Below the pieces are notes generated by a model. That model was not told the origin of the DNA, did no database searches, and saw only the letters and a list, made by a program, of their open reading frames with translations. From contig NW_026909534.1 of assembly GCF_033115175.1 (NCBI RefSeq), positions 1,254,201 through 1,318,200 of the forward strand: 64,000 nucleotides of DNA, read 5' to 3'. The DNA is from Lepus europaeus. Its lineage: Eukaryota > Chordata > Mammalia > Lagomorpha > Leporidae. Each line of letters opens with the position of its first letter. Positions within the stretch are counted from its first letter, which is position 1. A program made the position numbers and the translations under genes. Shown in pieces: positions 11,808-23,924 of the stretch.

Positions 11808-12159
11808 GGCTGGTGCCGCGGCTCAATAGGTTAATCCTCCACCTAGCAGCACTGACACACCAGGTTCTAGTCCCAGTTGGGGTGCCGGATTCTGTCCCGG
11901 TTGCCCCTCTTCCAGGCCAGCTCTCTGCTGTGGCCAGGGAGTGCAGTGGAGGATGGCCCAAGTACTTGTCCCTTGCACCCCATGGGAGACCAGGATAAGC
12001 ACCTGGCTCCTGCCATTGGATCAGCGTGGTGAGCCGGCCGCAGCGCGCCAGCCGCGGCGGCCATTGGAAGGTGAACCAATGGCAAAAGGAAGACCTTTCT
12101 CTCTGTCTCTCTCTCACTGTCCACTCTGCCTGTCAAAAAAAAAAAAAAAAGAGAGAGAG
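11808..12159 (+). mobile_element. CTGTC-tail C SINE, young
   Basis: GCTGGTGCCGCGGCTC to CTGCCTGTC followed by A16 and a GA run. A perfect 16-bp TSD, AGAGTAGTTAACTTTG, lies at 11792-11807 and 12160-12175. GC-rich inner block GCCGGCCGCAGCGC near 12034. Confidence 0.96.
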
Positions 12160-12175
12160 AGAGTAGTTAACTTTG

Positions 12176-12656
12176 AAATTATTTCAAACTTACAGAAATA
12201 CTGTGAGTGAGTCCCATTCATTGTGAATGCCCAGTTAGTATCCTTTTAGCACTTTTCCCCTGACCTAAGATGTTTCTGCTGACTATAGGGTGGTCCCCGG
12301 ATAAAAAGCATATGAACCCCAATTTAGGAAAGCAAGATTAGTTCAACGTTATAGCCCAACCCACATAACTATCACATCTTTTTCCAACTGTGTCAAAATA
12401 TCTTTTCTCCCATTGGGATTCAATGTTCTTTTTCTGGAATTCTCCTTGACGCTTCCCTAATATGTAAGCCTGCAATAGATATCAAGAGCAGAGATGACTC
12501 AAGCTGGGCCCCTCCAGTGTTCCTTTCTGAGAAAACGTGGGCCCTGTGTTCTCATCAGAAACACCCTGGTCCGATGCTGGGCTCTGCTCAGTCTCCCATC
12601 TGCTCTATGATGGATGCTATCAACTTGGTACTTAGTGAATTTCTGCCAGATTGATT
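12176..12656. other. Possible ancient L1 3' UTR, otherwise unassigned
   Basis: Words such as TTTCAAACTTACAGAAAT and GGGATTCAATGTTC recall old L1M 3' UTRs, but the match is loose. No gene seen. Confidence 0.25.
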
Positions 12657-12675
12657 CACATACAACCCTCTTGTT

Positions 12676-13016
12676 TTTTAAAGATTTATTTATTTATTTG
12701 AAAGTCAGAGTTACAAAGCAGAGAGAGGAGAGGCAGAGAGAGAGAGGTCTTCCATTCGATCGTTCGCTCCCCAAATGACCACAACAGCCAGAGCTGGGCC
12801 AGAGCTGAACTGATCTGAAGCCAGGAGCCAGGGGCTTCCTCCAGGTCTCCCACATGGGTACAGGGGCCCAAGGACTTAGGCCATCCTCTACTGCTTTCCC
12901 AGGCCATCGCAGAGAGCTGGATCAGAAAAGGAGCAGTCAGGACTAGAACCCATGCCCATATTGGATGCCGGTACTTCAGGCCAGGGCATTAACCTGCTAT
13001 GCCACAGCGCTGGCCC
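12676..13016 (-). mobile_element. C-repeat SINE
   Basis: Full-length reverse ATAA-tail form. TSD: ACATACAACCCT (about 12659-12670) and ACATACAACCTT (about 13020-13031). Confidence 0.94.
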
Positions 13017-13831
13017 CACACATACAACCTTTTAAGGATTTATTTAGGTGTGTTCTCATGCAAAGGGAAGGAGTGTTGGGGATCCGGATTCTCAAAATTG
13101 AGGCTTTTCATCCCCAAAGGAGAAGAATCCGCTTCCGCCACTGCACCCGGCCCGTGCCCGCCCTTCCTTCCCGCATGGGGCTGGCCCCCAGTGCCACCTC
13201 TTCCTACAGTCTCCCTCCTCAGCTTTCCCCATGTGTTGCATGGTCATCAGGCACTGGGGCTGGCAAGGAGCCCGCCAGAGGCCGGTCAGGCGGCACTGGC
13301 AGCATTTGGAAGTTTACATTAAATTTTTCCCAGTGGAACCCACGACTTCTGGTCAGGATGCTAAAGTTGTGGCTGAATTGCAGGCACAGTGAGGCCAAGA
13401 GGGCAAGGACAGCTCTCATCTGATGAATGGTCCTATATCTCAAACCACTTCTCAAATTCCATCCCAGCTTTGAGTCAGGTGCCATCAACTAAGGTTTCAG
13501 AGCTAAACTCTAATGCAAAAGTGTGGGGGACTCATGTTACATTTGGAAGCAAGTAGTGCAGCTGTCAGTTTGAGTGCTGCATGGGAGGAGACAGCCGGCC
13601 ATGGTGCACACTGTAGCCCACAGGGATTGGATGTCAATGGTGATGGTGACAAAAGTCATGAGAATGCAGCATTACCAGATTTACCTGAGTCAAAACAGAC
13701 ACAAACGCTTTGGCTATGGATCACGCAGAATACAAATCTCTACCTGAAAATAGTGAAACAGGAGGAAATGAATCTCAACCAGAAAGCCAGGAAGATCCTG
13801 GAGAAGTACTTAAAAAATTAGAATTCTGTTT

Positions 13832-14166
13832 TTTTTTTTTTTTTTTTTTGACAGGCAGAGTGGATAGTGAGAGACAGAGAGACAGAGAGAAAGGTCTTCC
13901 TTTTGTCATTGGTTCACCCTCCAATGGCCGCTGCGGCTGGCACATCATGCTGATCCGAAGCCAGGAGCCAGATGCTTCTCCTGGTCTCCCATGGGGTGCA
14001 GGGCCCAAGCACTTGGGTCATCCTCCACTGCATTCCCGGGTCATAGCAGAGAGCTGACCTAGATTAGGGGCAACCGGGACAGAATCCGGCGCCCCAACCG
14101 GGACTAGAACCCAGTGTGCCAGCGTCGCAAGGCAGAGGATTAGCCTGTTAAGCCACGGCGCTGGCC
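13832..14166 (-). mobile_element. CTGTC-tail C SINE inside LARP4B pseudogene
   Basis: Reverse copy with T-tract then GACAGGCAGAGTGGATAG at left and AAGCCACGGCGCTGGCC at right. TSD TAGAATTCTGTTT occurs at about 13819-13831 and 14167-14179. It interrupts the codons for LKKLEFCF of the La motif. Confidence 0.96.
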
Positions 14167-14652
14167 TAGAATTCTGTTTATCTAGGGAGACTCTTGCTAG
14201 TGCTGTGTATCTTACATCACAGATGGACAGTGAGCAGTATGCTCTAATTACAATGGTAGCTACTCTTGACCATAACAAGAAACTCAGTACTAGTGTGGAT
14301 TTTGTTGTTGAAGTGCTAAGATCTTTACCTTTAGTCCAGGTGGATGAGAAGGGAGAAAAAGTGAGGCCAAATAAAAATCGTTGCATAGTAATATTGTAAG
14401 AAATATCTGAATCTACCCCTGGGGAAGAAGTAGAAGCACTATTTAAAGGAAATAATTTACTGAAATTTATAAACTGTGAATTTGCCTATAATGATAATTG
14501 ATTTTTTACATTTGAAACAGAAGCTGATGCACAACAAGCTTACAAATACCTGTGAAAAGTCAAAACTTTTCAAGGAAAACCAATTAAGGTGCAGCTAAAA
14601 GAAAGGCAATAGCTATAAACCTGTTTTTGCCAAAGAATGGATTTAAATCTCT

Positions 14653-16412
14653 CAACAATGTCTATTCTCCCAAAAGCAATTTATACATTCAATGCAATAC
14701 CAATCAAGATACTGAAGACATTCTTCTCAGATCTGGAAAAAATGATGCTGAAATTCATATGGAGACACAGGAGACCTCGAATAGCCAAAGCAATCATGCC
14801 GGCGCCGTGGCTCAACAGGCTAATCCTCCGCCTTGCGGCGCCGGCACACCTGGTTCTAGTCCCGGTCGGGGCACCGATCCTGTCCCGGTTGCCCCTCTTC
14901 CAGGCCAGCTCTCTGCTGTGGCTAGGGAGTGCAGTGGAGGATGGCCCAAGTCCTTGGGTCCTGCACCCCATGGGAGACCAGGAGAAGCACCTGGCTCCTG
15001 CCATCGGAACAGTGCGGTGAGCCAGCCGCAGCGTGCTACCGCGGCGGCCATTGGAGGGTGAACCAATGGCAAAAGGAAGACCTTTCTCTCTGTCTCTCTC
15101 TCTCACTGTCCACTCTGCCTGTCAAAAAAAAAAAAAAAAAAGCAATCTTGTACAACAAAAACAAAGCCGGAGGCATCACAATACGAGATTTCAGGACATA
15201 CTACAGGGCAGTAGTTATAAAAACAGCATGGTACTGGTACAGAAACAGATGGATAGACCAATGGAACAGAATAGAAACACCAGAAATCAATCCAAACATC
15301 TACAGCCAACTTATATTTGATCAAAGATCCAAAACTAATCCCTGGAATAAGGACAGCCTTATAAATGGTGCTGGGAAAATTGGATTTCCATGTGCAGAAG
15401 CTTGAAGCAAGACCCATACCTTTCACCTTACACAAAAATTCACTCAACATGGATTAAAGACTTAAATCTATGACCCAAAACCATCAAATATTAGAGAGCA
15501 TTGGAGAAACCCTGCAAGATATAAGCACAGGCAAAGACTTCTTGGAAAAGACCCCAGGAGCACAGGCAGTCAAAAACAACATTAACATTTGGGATTGCAT
15601 CAAATTGCGAAGTTTCTGTACTTCAAAAGAAACAGTCAGGAAAGTGAAGACGCAACAGACAGAATGGGAAAAATATTTGCAAACTATACTACAGATAAAG
15701 GGTTGATAACCAAAATCTACAAAGAAATCAAGAAAATCCACAACAACAAAACAAACAACCCACTTAAGAGATGGGCCAAGGACCTCAATGGACATTTTTC
15801 AAAAGAGGAAATCCAAATGGCCAACAGACACATGAAAAAATGTTCAAGATCACTAGCAATCAGAGAAATGCAAATCAAAACCACAATGAGGTTTCACTTC
15901 ACCCCGGTGAGAATGGCTCACATTCAGAAATCTACCAACAACAGATGCTGGAGAGGATGTGGGGAAAAAGGGACACTAATCCACTGTTGGTGGGAATGCA
16001 AACTGGTTAAGTCACTATGGAAGTCAGTCTGGAGATTCCTCAGAAACCTGAACATAACCCTACCATTCAACCCAGCCATCCCACTCCTTGGAATTTACCC
16101 AAAGGAAAGTAATTTGGCAAACAAAAAGCCATCTGCACATTAATGTTTATTGCAGCTCAATTCACAATAGCTAAGACCAGGAACCAACCCAAATGCCCAT
16201 CAACAGTAGACTGGATAAAGAAATTATGGGACATGTACTCTATAGAATACTATACAGCAGTCAAAAACAATGAAACCCAGTCATTTGCAACAAGATGGAG
16301 GAATCTGGAAAACATCATGCTGAGTGAATTAAGCCAGTCCCAAAGAGACAAATATCATTTGTTTTCCCTGATCGGCGACAACTATCTGAGCACCAAAGGG
16401 AAAACCTGTTGA
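14653..16412 (+). pseudogene. L1 ORF2 C-terminal remnant
   Basis: Encodes the end of the L1 endonuclease/reverse transcriptase polyprotein, downstream of the reverse transcriptase catalytic core. Visible are the AWYWY block near 15225, then [17 protein letters not shown] (about 15765) and the terminal zinc-knuckle region [18 protein letters not shown] near 15950, whose cysteines and histidine are kept. Stops and shifts occur at about 15404 and after 16143, and a SINE splits the 5' part. It cannot act alone because endonuclease and RT core are missing. Confidence 0.9.
14796..15138 (+). mobile_element. CTGTC-tail C SINE nested in L1
   Basis: ATGCCGGCGCCGTGGCTC to CTGCCTGTC plus an A run of about 18. 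TSD AAAGCAATC at 14787-14795 and 15139-15147. This is a third level of nesting: SINE in L1 in processed pseudogene. Confidence 0.96.
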
Positions 16413-17304
16413 AGTGAAATGGACACTATGAGAAACAGTGACCTGATCAGCTCTTGTCCTGACTCTCGATGTACAATGTAATACTTTATCCTTTTTAGTA
16501 TTTTGGTGTTGTTGTTGTTGTAGTACTAGTGGTTGAACTCTGTAATTAACACACAATTATTCTTAGGTGTTTAAATTTTAACTGAAAAATGATCCCCGTT
16601 AAACATAAGAGTGGGAAAAAGAGAAGGAGGAGATGTAAAATTTGGGACATGCTTAATCGGACTTGCCCCAAATGGTGGAGTTAGAAACGTGCCAGGGCAT
16701 TCCAATACAATCCCAACAAGGTGGCATGTACCAATGCCATCTCACTAGTCCAAGTGATCAATTTCAGTTCACAATTGATCACTCTGATAGGTCTAAAATT
16801 CAAAGATATCACACAAACAAGACAAGTGTCTGCTAATACTAACCGATAGAATCATAAAGTGAAAAAACGATCCAACATGGGAAGCGGGATACACAGCAGA
16901 CTCTTAGAATGGCAGATGTCCTAAATAGCACTCTGGCCTCAGAATCAGCCCTTAAGGCATTCAGATCTGGCTGAAGAGCCCATGAGAGCATTTTAGGCAT
17001 GGAAAGCCAAGACACCATGGAAAAGAAAAAAAAAAAAAAGAAGAAGACCTAAAGGAAAGATCTCTGAGAGTGAGATCCCAGTGGAAAGAATGGGGCCATC
17101 AAAGAAGGAAGTACCTTTCTCTGAAGGGAGGAGAGAACTTCCACTTTGACTATGACCCTATCGGAATAAAATCAAAGTCGGTGAACCCTAAAGGCTTCCA
17201 CAGCCTTGGCAACTCATGACTAGAGCCTTGGGAGATTACTAACGCCATAAACAAAAGTGTCAAATTGTTAAGTCAGCAACAGGAGTCACTGTGTACTTAC
17301 ATCT

Positions 17305-17713
17305 CATGTGGGATCTGTCCTTAATGTGTTGTCGAATGTGAAGTGAAGCTATAACTAGTACTGAAACAGTATTTTTACACTTTGGGTGTCTGTGGGTGCA
17401 AACTGATGAAATTTTTACTTAGCATATACAGAATCGATCTTCTGTATATAAAGATAATTGAAAGTGAAAAAAAAAAACCTGGTGTTAAATTGGAAATTGC
17501 ATACAAAATTAATCAATTTTTAAAAAATATCATGTAGGATCTCTGTCTTTAATGTGCTGTACACTGTTATTAATAACACTGTTATTTAATGCTATAACTA
17601 GTACTCCAACAGTATTTTTTCACTTTGTATTGCTATGTGGCGGCAAACTGTTGAAATCTTTACTTAATATATACTAAAATGATCTTCTGTATATAAAGAG
17701 AATTGAAAATGAA
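17305..17713 (+). repeat. Partial tandem duplication in L1 3' UTR
   Basis: The segment CATGTGGGATCTGTCC ... CTGTATATAAAGATAATTG (17305-17469) recurs diverged at 17531-17713 (CATGTAGGATCTCTGTC ... CTGTATATAAAGAGAATTG). A 60-bp AT-rich spacer lies between. The first copy ends in an A-rich run of about 11, as if an old 3' end had been extended. Confidence 0.8.
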
Positions 17714-20700
17714 TTTTGATGTGAATGGAAGGGGAGAGGGAGCGGGAAAGGGGAGGGATGTGGGTGGGAGGGAAGTTATGGGGGGGAAGCAATTGTAATC
17801 CATAAGCTGTACATTGGAAATTTATATTCATTAAATAAAAGTTAAAAAAAATAAATCTCTTGACATGAACCTTTATACATAGCAGTGTTACACATCATTT
17901 ATTTACCTCCACTATACAGTCCCCAACAACAGTTTCTTCTGCGCAGTCTGACTTCCCCCCATTGTCAACCATGCATAACTATTTTTATCCACCCTTGGTA
18001 ATTCTATTTCCAAATACTGGATTTATACATGGGTTTACGTCTCCAACCTTCAAGCCTGCAGCCTCTCCTCTGACTTCACTCAGACAGTATCCTCCCAGAA
18101 GCAGGAAAAATTCCTTGGGCTATAGGAAGAAAAGGGAGGAGAAGTTTACAAGCAGCCAGACTCAGTCTCCAACACGACCAAAGCCTCCATCACAAACTTT
18201 GAATTAGGGCTGTTCAACTTCCCCCCATTGCCTGGAGCTGCAGGCAATTTGATGACAGGACTTGTTTGAAAACAGGCCATCTAGCTTGATAATAGGATTA
18301 TCAAAGGAAAGGGGCCTCCATGCAGATGCAAGTAGGAACACTATTCCTGTAGTGGTCCCCAGAGAGCCCTCACTGCTGGCTTCTTGTGCTGTATCAGCAA
18401 CATATGAATGATCCCCCTCCCCAGCCCATTTACCTGAGGATCCCAAGGTGTAGAAAAGCAGAGGGAAACCCACAGTGTGGACAGACTCTCTCTGTCCTTA
18501 CTACAACTGCATGTAAATCGGTGCAGGTGAATGGAGCTGCCAGAGAACTGTGAAAGCCCAGTTACGTGGAGATTTGTCAGAGAACGAGTAAAGAGCACCT
18601 TCTTCCCCCACTGCAACCCCCAAAAGAACAAAGGTCAAACCCCCGCAGTTGTAGGAAGGAGGAGAAGAAGCTTGCTGTGCCTGTGGAGAAATAGAGGGAG
18701 CCCTCGCCCTCACGTCCACTCCCAGAGTCCCCAAAGACCAGGAGAAGCAGCCTGGGCACTGGCCCTCACCCTCAGCTGTTGGAAAGTGTCTTCACAGATG
18801 ACAGAACACTGCCCCCAAGTCTCCTCAGTGAAAATCCTATGTCTAGAAGCGGTTGCATAGAGCTGTATAAGCCACAAGTGAAACACTCTTCCCACTCAGT
18901 ATGAGAATGAGTCGCTGGTTAGGCACTCGCAGTGTCTGTGAACCCCATGGAATGCTTGCAAGTTATTTTTCTTCTATGAGTCAGATTCTCCCCCTCTTGG
19001 AAAAAAATATAGTTTTCAGGATTTAATTAACCCTATTTTTGGTTGGTGCTTAACTGGAGGTGATGTGTAAGTCTGATTTTTTTCAGGATAGAAAATGCAT
19101 TTATCCCAACAGATTGGTGTTTTCTATTAAGCCTCTGTGTGGTTCTGAATGCAAGCTATATATAGTGATTTTTTTCTAAATTAAGGGAACTATGCTACTT
19201 TATTTTTTAAATATTGATCTACAAGTGCGTATCTCAGATGCTCCAGCAGATGGCGGCCTTGGCCTTGAGGTGGAAGGGGGTTGGCAGTGTCAGGTCTGAC
19301 ACACTGGCATGGGAGCTGTACTTTCATCTAAATTGTTAACAAGTGAGTCTAGCATTTAAAAATACATATAAATGTACATATAGGCCATTTTGGATCCAGT
19401 GGGCAGAAAGAACCTGTAGAGCGCACCCTAGAGAAACCTGGAAGCTTTGAGTTTTGACATCCTGCCAGCAAGTACCCAGCTTCTCCCCTCAATTACAAGT
19501 GGCTATTACCTAAAATCAATTCAAAACACGTGAATAGAACCTAAATGAAAATATACGTTGTTGGCCACTGACACGTTGCCAGGATGTTGTACCATGGAGT
19601 GGTTTTCATCCCTGTGAGCTGGCTGCTCTGGCTCTTGGCCTACTGCACCTGCTCCATGCACATTTCTGTCCATGTTCCCCCACCCCAAGGTACTCTCTAG
19701 GAAGAGTCCTCATCTTAACTCCATGGGGATGTCTTCCTGAACCTCGCATCAGCACATGGATTTAAAGTATGTAATGGTGAGAGAGTGGTGTTTGTGGTTT
19801 TATTCCCCTCTTTGGCTGGTGGAGGACACAAATTGTTGCTCTTTTTACCTCCAAGATGAGGGTCTCATTGATTCACTTCTAGAAGTGTTGCACTTCTGAA
19901 GAACAAGGATGCACTAAAGTTAACAAGTTTATAATAAATTTAAATATAAATTATTTTGTTTAAAAATGCCTAAAATTTTTCTTTAAGTATTCTAAGCAGC
20001 AGACATTAAATATTTCCTGCTACATGTAACCATACAGTTTATTACATGAAATGTTATTTAACAAGACTTCTTTTTAAAATTATTTCCATCCAATATTTAA
20101 AGACTTGAATTGTATTTAAACTTGAAAATGACTTTGCCTTAACTTTTGTATAAGGCAGCTTAGAGTTCATGGAGACTCACCTTGGGTTGGCATGAGTGGA
20201 TCAGTTACTCAGTTACTGTGTGGATATTTTGTCACTAGTTTTACTGAGTAAGCATACCATAGTACAAGAACTAGCAGTAGTTTTTGTAATATACCTTAAA
20301 GATCTTAAACAGTTGATCTTTTTTCAGATTGTTGAAAAGTCCTGTAAATGCAAATAGTTGATACTGTATTAAATATGTGTACTTTGGGAGTGTGCTTTGC
20401 TTGTACAGTTGTAAATAATCAGAACATATTAAGAAAGGTTCCCAACAGAGAAAATGTGATAAAAACTATTGATATATTATAAATGGTGATGTTGAGCTGG
20501 ATGTAGATATACTAAATGCTGTGGCTTGAATATTGTTTTTATTTGTTGAGGTTTTTTTTTTCCCCTTCTCATAGTGGTGTGTTGAACTGATTTTGTCTCT
20601 TTGCTGCAAAAGGGAAATGGAAAGTCTTACTAAAAGCTGTGAGATGTTTTTATACTCTCTTTCAAAATATGGAAATGCATACTAGTCATATTTAATGTGA

Positions 20701-20748
20701 AAGAGTTCTGAAGTACAATGTAGTAAGCAGAAATTGGTAGAATCTTTT

Positions 20749-21063
20749 TTTTTTTTTAAATTTATTTGACAGAGGTAGAAAGTGAGAGAGAGAGGCAGAG
20801 AGAAAAGTCTTCCTCTCCATTGGTTCACCCCCCAAATGGCTGCTATGGCCAGAACTATGCCAATGTGAAGCCAAGAGGCAGGTGCTTCCTCCTAGTCTCC
20901 CATGCGGGTGCAGGGCCCAAGCACTTGGGCCATCCTCCACTGCCTTCCCAGGCCACAGCAGAGAGTTGGACTAGAAGAGGAGCAACTGGGACTAGAACTG
21001 GCACCCACATGGGATGCAAGCACTGCAGGCAGAGGATTAACCAAGTGAGCCACAGTGCCAGCA
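20749..21063 (-). mobile_element. C-repeat SINE
   Basis: Reverse copy with a T-tract tail at left. TSD TTGGTAGAATCTTT (20735-20748) and ATGGTAGGATCTTT (21064-21077). It lies in the presumed 3' UTR part of the LARP4B retrocopy. Confidence 0.93.
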
Positions 21064-21210
21064 ATGGTAGGATCTTTAAATCAAAATAAAAAATGATCTA
21101 ATTTGAATCATATATTACTAAGTGTGATTTACCCTACCAGAGGAAAACCTGCCTAGTGTCTCTCACTGTTCCCTTCAGGGCAATAGTCATTATTCAAAGA
21201 TGTAGAAATA

Positions 21211-21559
21211 TGGCTGGTGCCGTGGCTTAACAGGCTGATCCTCCACCTTGTGGCGCCGGCACACTGGGTTCTAGTCCCGGTTGGGGTGCCGGATTCTATC
21301 CCGGTTGCCCCTCTTCCAGGCCAGCTCTCTGCTATGGCCCAGGAAGGCAGTGGAGGATGGCTCAAGTCCTTGGGCCCTGCACCCACATGGGAGACCAGGA
21401 GAAGCACCTGGCTCCTGGCTTTGGATCAGCTCGATGAGCCGGCCGCAGCGGCCATTGGAGGGTGAACCAACGGCAAAAAGGAAGACCTTTCTTTCTGTCT
21501 CTCTCTCTCACTATCCACTCTGCCTGTCAAAACAAAACAAAACAAAACAAAACAAAACA
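21211..21559 (+). mobile_element. CTGTC-tail C SINE with CAAAA tail
   Basis: TGGCTGGTGCCGTGGC to CTGCCTGTCAAAA followed by a run of AACAA/CAAAA units. The 16-bp TSD CAAAGATGTAGAAATA is perfect (21195-21210 and 21560-21575). Confidence 0.96.
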
Positions 21560-22110
21560 CAAAGATGTAGAAATACACACAGTGCTAATAAGTTTCAAAT
21601 GCCTGATTAAGGAATGGGAGAATTAATTTCTTGGTAGCTGTCAGGTTGCTGGACCGAAAACTCAGAAATAATTGACCTCTTCAAAACAAACCAAGAGATG
21701 CTGTAAACACTCAAAGGGCAAGCTCAGATCTGGGGTCCTTTGTGTCACTTCTTAGGAGCAGGTGCCAGGGTGTGCTCAGCCATCCCAGACCCCACACACC
21801 AGGGGGTCTGTAACAGTAAGTCCTTTCTCAAACGTGTGAGATTTGCAGCATGATATGGGTGTGATTAGAGCCAACTGTGGTTGGTTGGTTGCAAACCAAA
21901 AGGCTGGAGCTCAAGAGCAGCATGCAGGAGAGCAGTGGGCATGTGGAGTGATGTCATCACAGAGAAGGGGCTGTGCTGGTGGGTTCTGCTGCCATCTGGA
22001 TGAGGTCAGTACACTGTAGTTACTGCTTAGCCAGTGACAGTCTGTTGCATCCAGAGCTGAAACTTTGTTCGGATGTGATTTTTATAGCAAAGGCTATATG
22101 CCAAATAACT

Positions 22111-22439
22111 TTTTAAAAAAATATTTATTTATTCAAAAGTCAGAGTAACACAGAAAGAGGGGAGGCAGAGAGAGAGAGAGGTCTTTCATCTGATGGTTCA
22201 CTCCCCAATTGGCCATAATGGTCGGAGCTGTGCCAATCTGAAGCCAAGAGCCAGGAGCTTCTTCTGTGTCTCCCTTGTGGATGCAGGGGCTCAAGAATTT
22301 GGGCCATCTTCTACTGCTTTCCCAGGCCATAGCAGAGAGCTGAATCAAAAGTGGAGCAGCCAGGTTTCAAACCCACACACATAAGTGATGCTGGCACTTC
22401 AGGCCAGGGTGTTAACCCACTGCACCACAGCACTGGCCC
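22111..22439 (-). mobile_element. C-repeat SINE
   Basis: Reverse ATAA-tail form. TSD TGCCAAATAACT (22099-22110) and TGCCAAATAGCT (22440-22451). Confidence 0.94.
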
Positions 22440-23312
22440 TGCCAAATAGCTATTTAATGTTGAAAAAAAAACTGTCTGATATTGCTTTTGAGATGTTACA
22501 CTCATAAAAAAATGGGAGTTTCACAATAGGAAGCTGTGACAGCACATAGAGACTGTTGCTATTTCACATACAGCTAATGATATGTGGCTTTTGTACATTT
22601 TTTACAATTAAACTCAATCCTTTCCCCACCCCCAGAAATACCTGAAATTATAGAATCAGAGATGTAACAATCACAAATGACATTTTAACTTGTAAAATTG
22701 TGTGATGTTACTTACTGTTTGGAAATATAGAAATAAGAACCAGGCCCCATTTCACCAGATGTGAATTTCAAGTAGAGTAGTTATTCTCTTGAGAATTGGT
22801 GTTATGATGTTTCTGAAAAGTCCTTCCTGTCATCGCATCACTGGTCACCACTGGCCAGTGGCGTGAATGTTTTATGTTGCTGTATTGGTCAGGATGTCTG
22901 CAGTTTACCTTTAAAATCTGGTTCAGTGTATTACAGCGGGTGACTAATGGTGCTTACTTGTCTTTGTATCACCTTCAGTGGGTTATAGTTGTGGGTTTTG
23001 GGGGCTTTATAGCCTGTTACACAGAAAGCAGCAATCAAAGATTTAAGGAGCAGTGAGAGTTGCCAGTTCAAAAAATGGGAGTGCAATTTGGAAGCTTTCT
23101 TGAGGGTTTTGTTTTTGTTTGTTCTACTTCTTTTCATTAAGACTGGAATCAAGCTTACATGTAAACTATTGGTAATTTAAGTTTCCTTTTGTGTCATTCA
23201 GTGTGAAACTGTATAATTTGAAAAAAAAAAAGTAGGTTGCAAAAAGTAGATTTAGGCACTGTTTAAAAAAGGATTTATTTATTTTCAAGGCATAATGACA
23301 GTGAGAGCGGGA

Positions 23313-23352
23313 TCTATGTCTATGTCTATGTCTATGTCTATGTCTAGGTCTA
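23313..23352 (+). repeat. (TCTATG)n microsatellite
   Basis: Five to six tandem TCTATG units grown in the former GA/CT-rich region of the surrounding SINE. Confidence 0.9.
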
Positions 23353-23520
23353 TCTACTGGTTCATTTCCAAAAGCACTTCAACAGTAATCTCTTTGTAAA
23401 GCTGAAGCTAGGAGGGAGGGACTATTTCGTGGTCTTTCACATGGGTGGCAGGTACTTGGATCATGTTCAGGGGCCTTCCCAGGTGCATTGACATTATGCT
23501 TGATCAAAAGCAGAGAACTG

Positions 23521-23831
23521 GCCAGTGCCACAGCTCAATAGGCTAATCCTCCACCTGCAGTGCTGGCACCCTGGGTTCTAGTCCCAGTTGCTCCTCTTCC
23601 AGTCCAGCTTTCTGCTGTAGCCAGGGAGTGCAGTGGAGGATGGCCCAAGTGCTTAGGCCCTGCACCTGCATGGGAGACCAGGAGAAGCACTTGGCTCCTG
23701 GCTTCGGATCAGCAGTGTGCCAGCCGCAGTGCACTGGCCGCAGCGGCCATTGGGGGTGAACCAATGGAAAGGAAGACCTTTCTCTCTGTCTCTCTCTCTC
23801 ACTGTCCACTCTGCCTATCAAAAAAAAAAAA
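23521..23831 (+). mobile_element. CTGTC-tail C SINE nested in a SINE
   Basis: GCCAGTGCCACAGCTC to CTGCCTATC plus A16. TSD AAAAGCAGAGAACTG (23506-23520) and AAAAGCAGAAAACTG (about 23832-23846). Confidence 0.94.
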
Positions 23832-23924
23832 AAAAGCAGAAAACTGGGTTTGAAGCAGCACTCTGATATGGAATGCCAGTGTAGCAAGCAATGGCAGAAC
23901 TTGCTGCACCACAATGTTGGCCCT

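Larger units (their letters stand above)
14653..17851 (+). mobile_element. 5'-truncated L1 inserted in LARP4B pseudogene
   Basis: The insertion starts inside ORF2 at CAACAATGTCTATTC, runs through the ORF2 C-terminus (to about 16412) and the whole 3' UTR, and ends TTAAATAAAAGTTAAAAAAAA. A 9-bp TSD, TAAATCTCT, occurs at 14644-14652 and 17852-17860, and LARP4B homology resumes in register beyond it. The 3' UTR has G-rich tracts near 16610 and 17720-17790 and an internal duplication. Divergence is low to moderate. A SINE later inserted at 14796. Confidence 0.95.
13070..23230 (+). pseudogene. LARP4B: Processed pseudogene of LARP4B
   Basis: An intronless, inactivated copy of the mRNA for La-related protein 4B, a cytoplasmic RNA-binding protein that promotes mRNA stability and translation. 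A GC-rich 5' UTR-like segment precedes 13342. There the start codon reads ACG instead of ATG and is followed by TSGQDAKVVAE. Further recognisable pieces are LNSNAKVWGTH (about 13500), NSETGGNESQPESQEDP, the La-motif region (MYL-like TSQMDSEQYAL), VQVDEKGEKVRPN near 14335, and the RRM end EADAQQAYKYL near 14530. After the L1 insertion come FPNTGFIHGFTSPTFKPAA (18010), KNSLGYRKKREEKFTSS (18105), FELGLFNFPPLPGAAGN (18200) and the C-terminal basic region to about 18870. Many stops and frameshifts are present. The unbroken single-copy sequence on to an A12 run at 23221 fits the long LARP4B 3' UTR, but that extent is inference; no pseudogene TSD was found. Disrupted by an L1 and by SINEs at 13832, 20749, 21211 and 22111. 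Confidence 0.9.
23262..23924 (-). mobile_element. C-repeat SINE split by another SINE
   Basis: The tail side (AAAAGGATTTATTTATTTTCAA) and body occupy 23262-23520; the head resumes at 23836 and ends CACCACAATGTTGGCCC near 23923. The copy is old and diverged and contains a hexamer microsatellite. Confidence 0.85.

Noticed and set aside
12965-13423. Open frame of 152 codons
   Set aside because: It joins a SINE head with the LARP4B retrocopy 5' UTR and reads LARP4B codons out of frame.
14681-15106. Open frames of 120-158 codons on both strands over 14.6-15.4 kb
   Set aside because: They run across the C SINE consensus and L1 junctions; the same peptide pieces recur at every SINE copy, so they are not genes.
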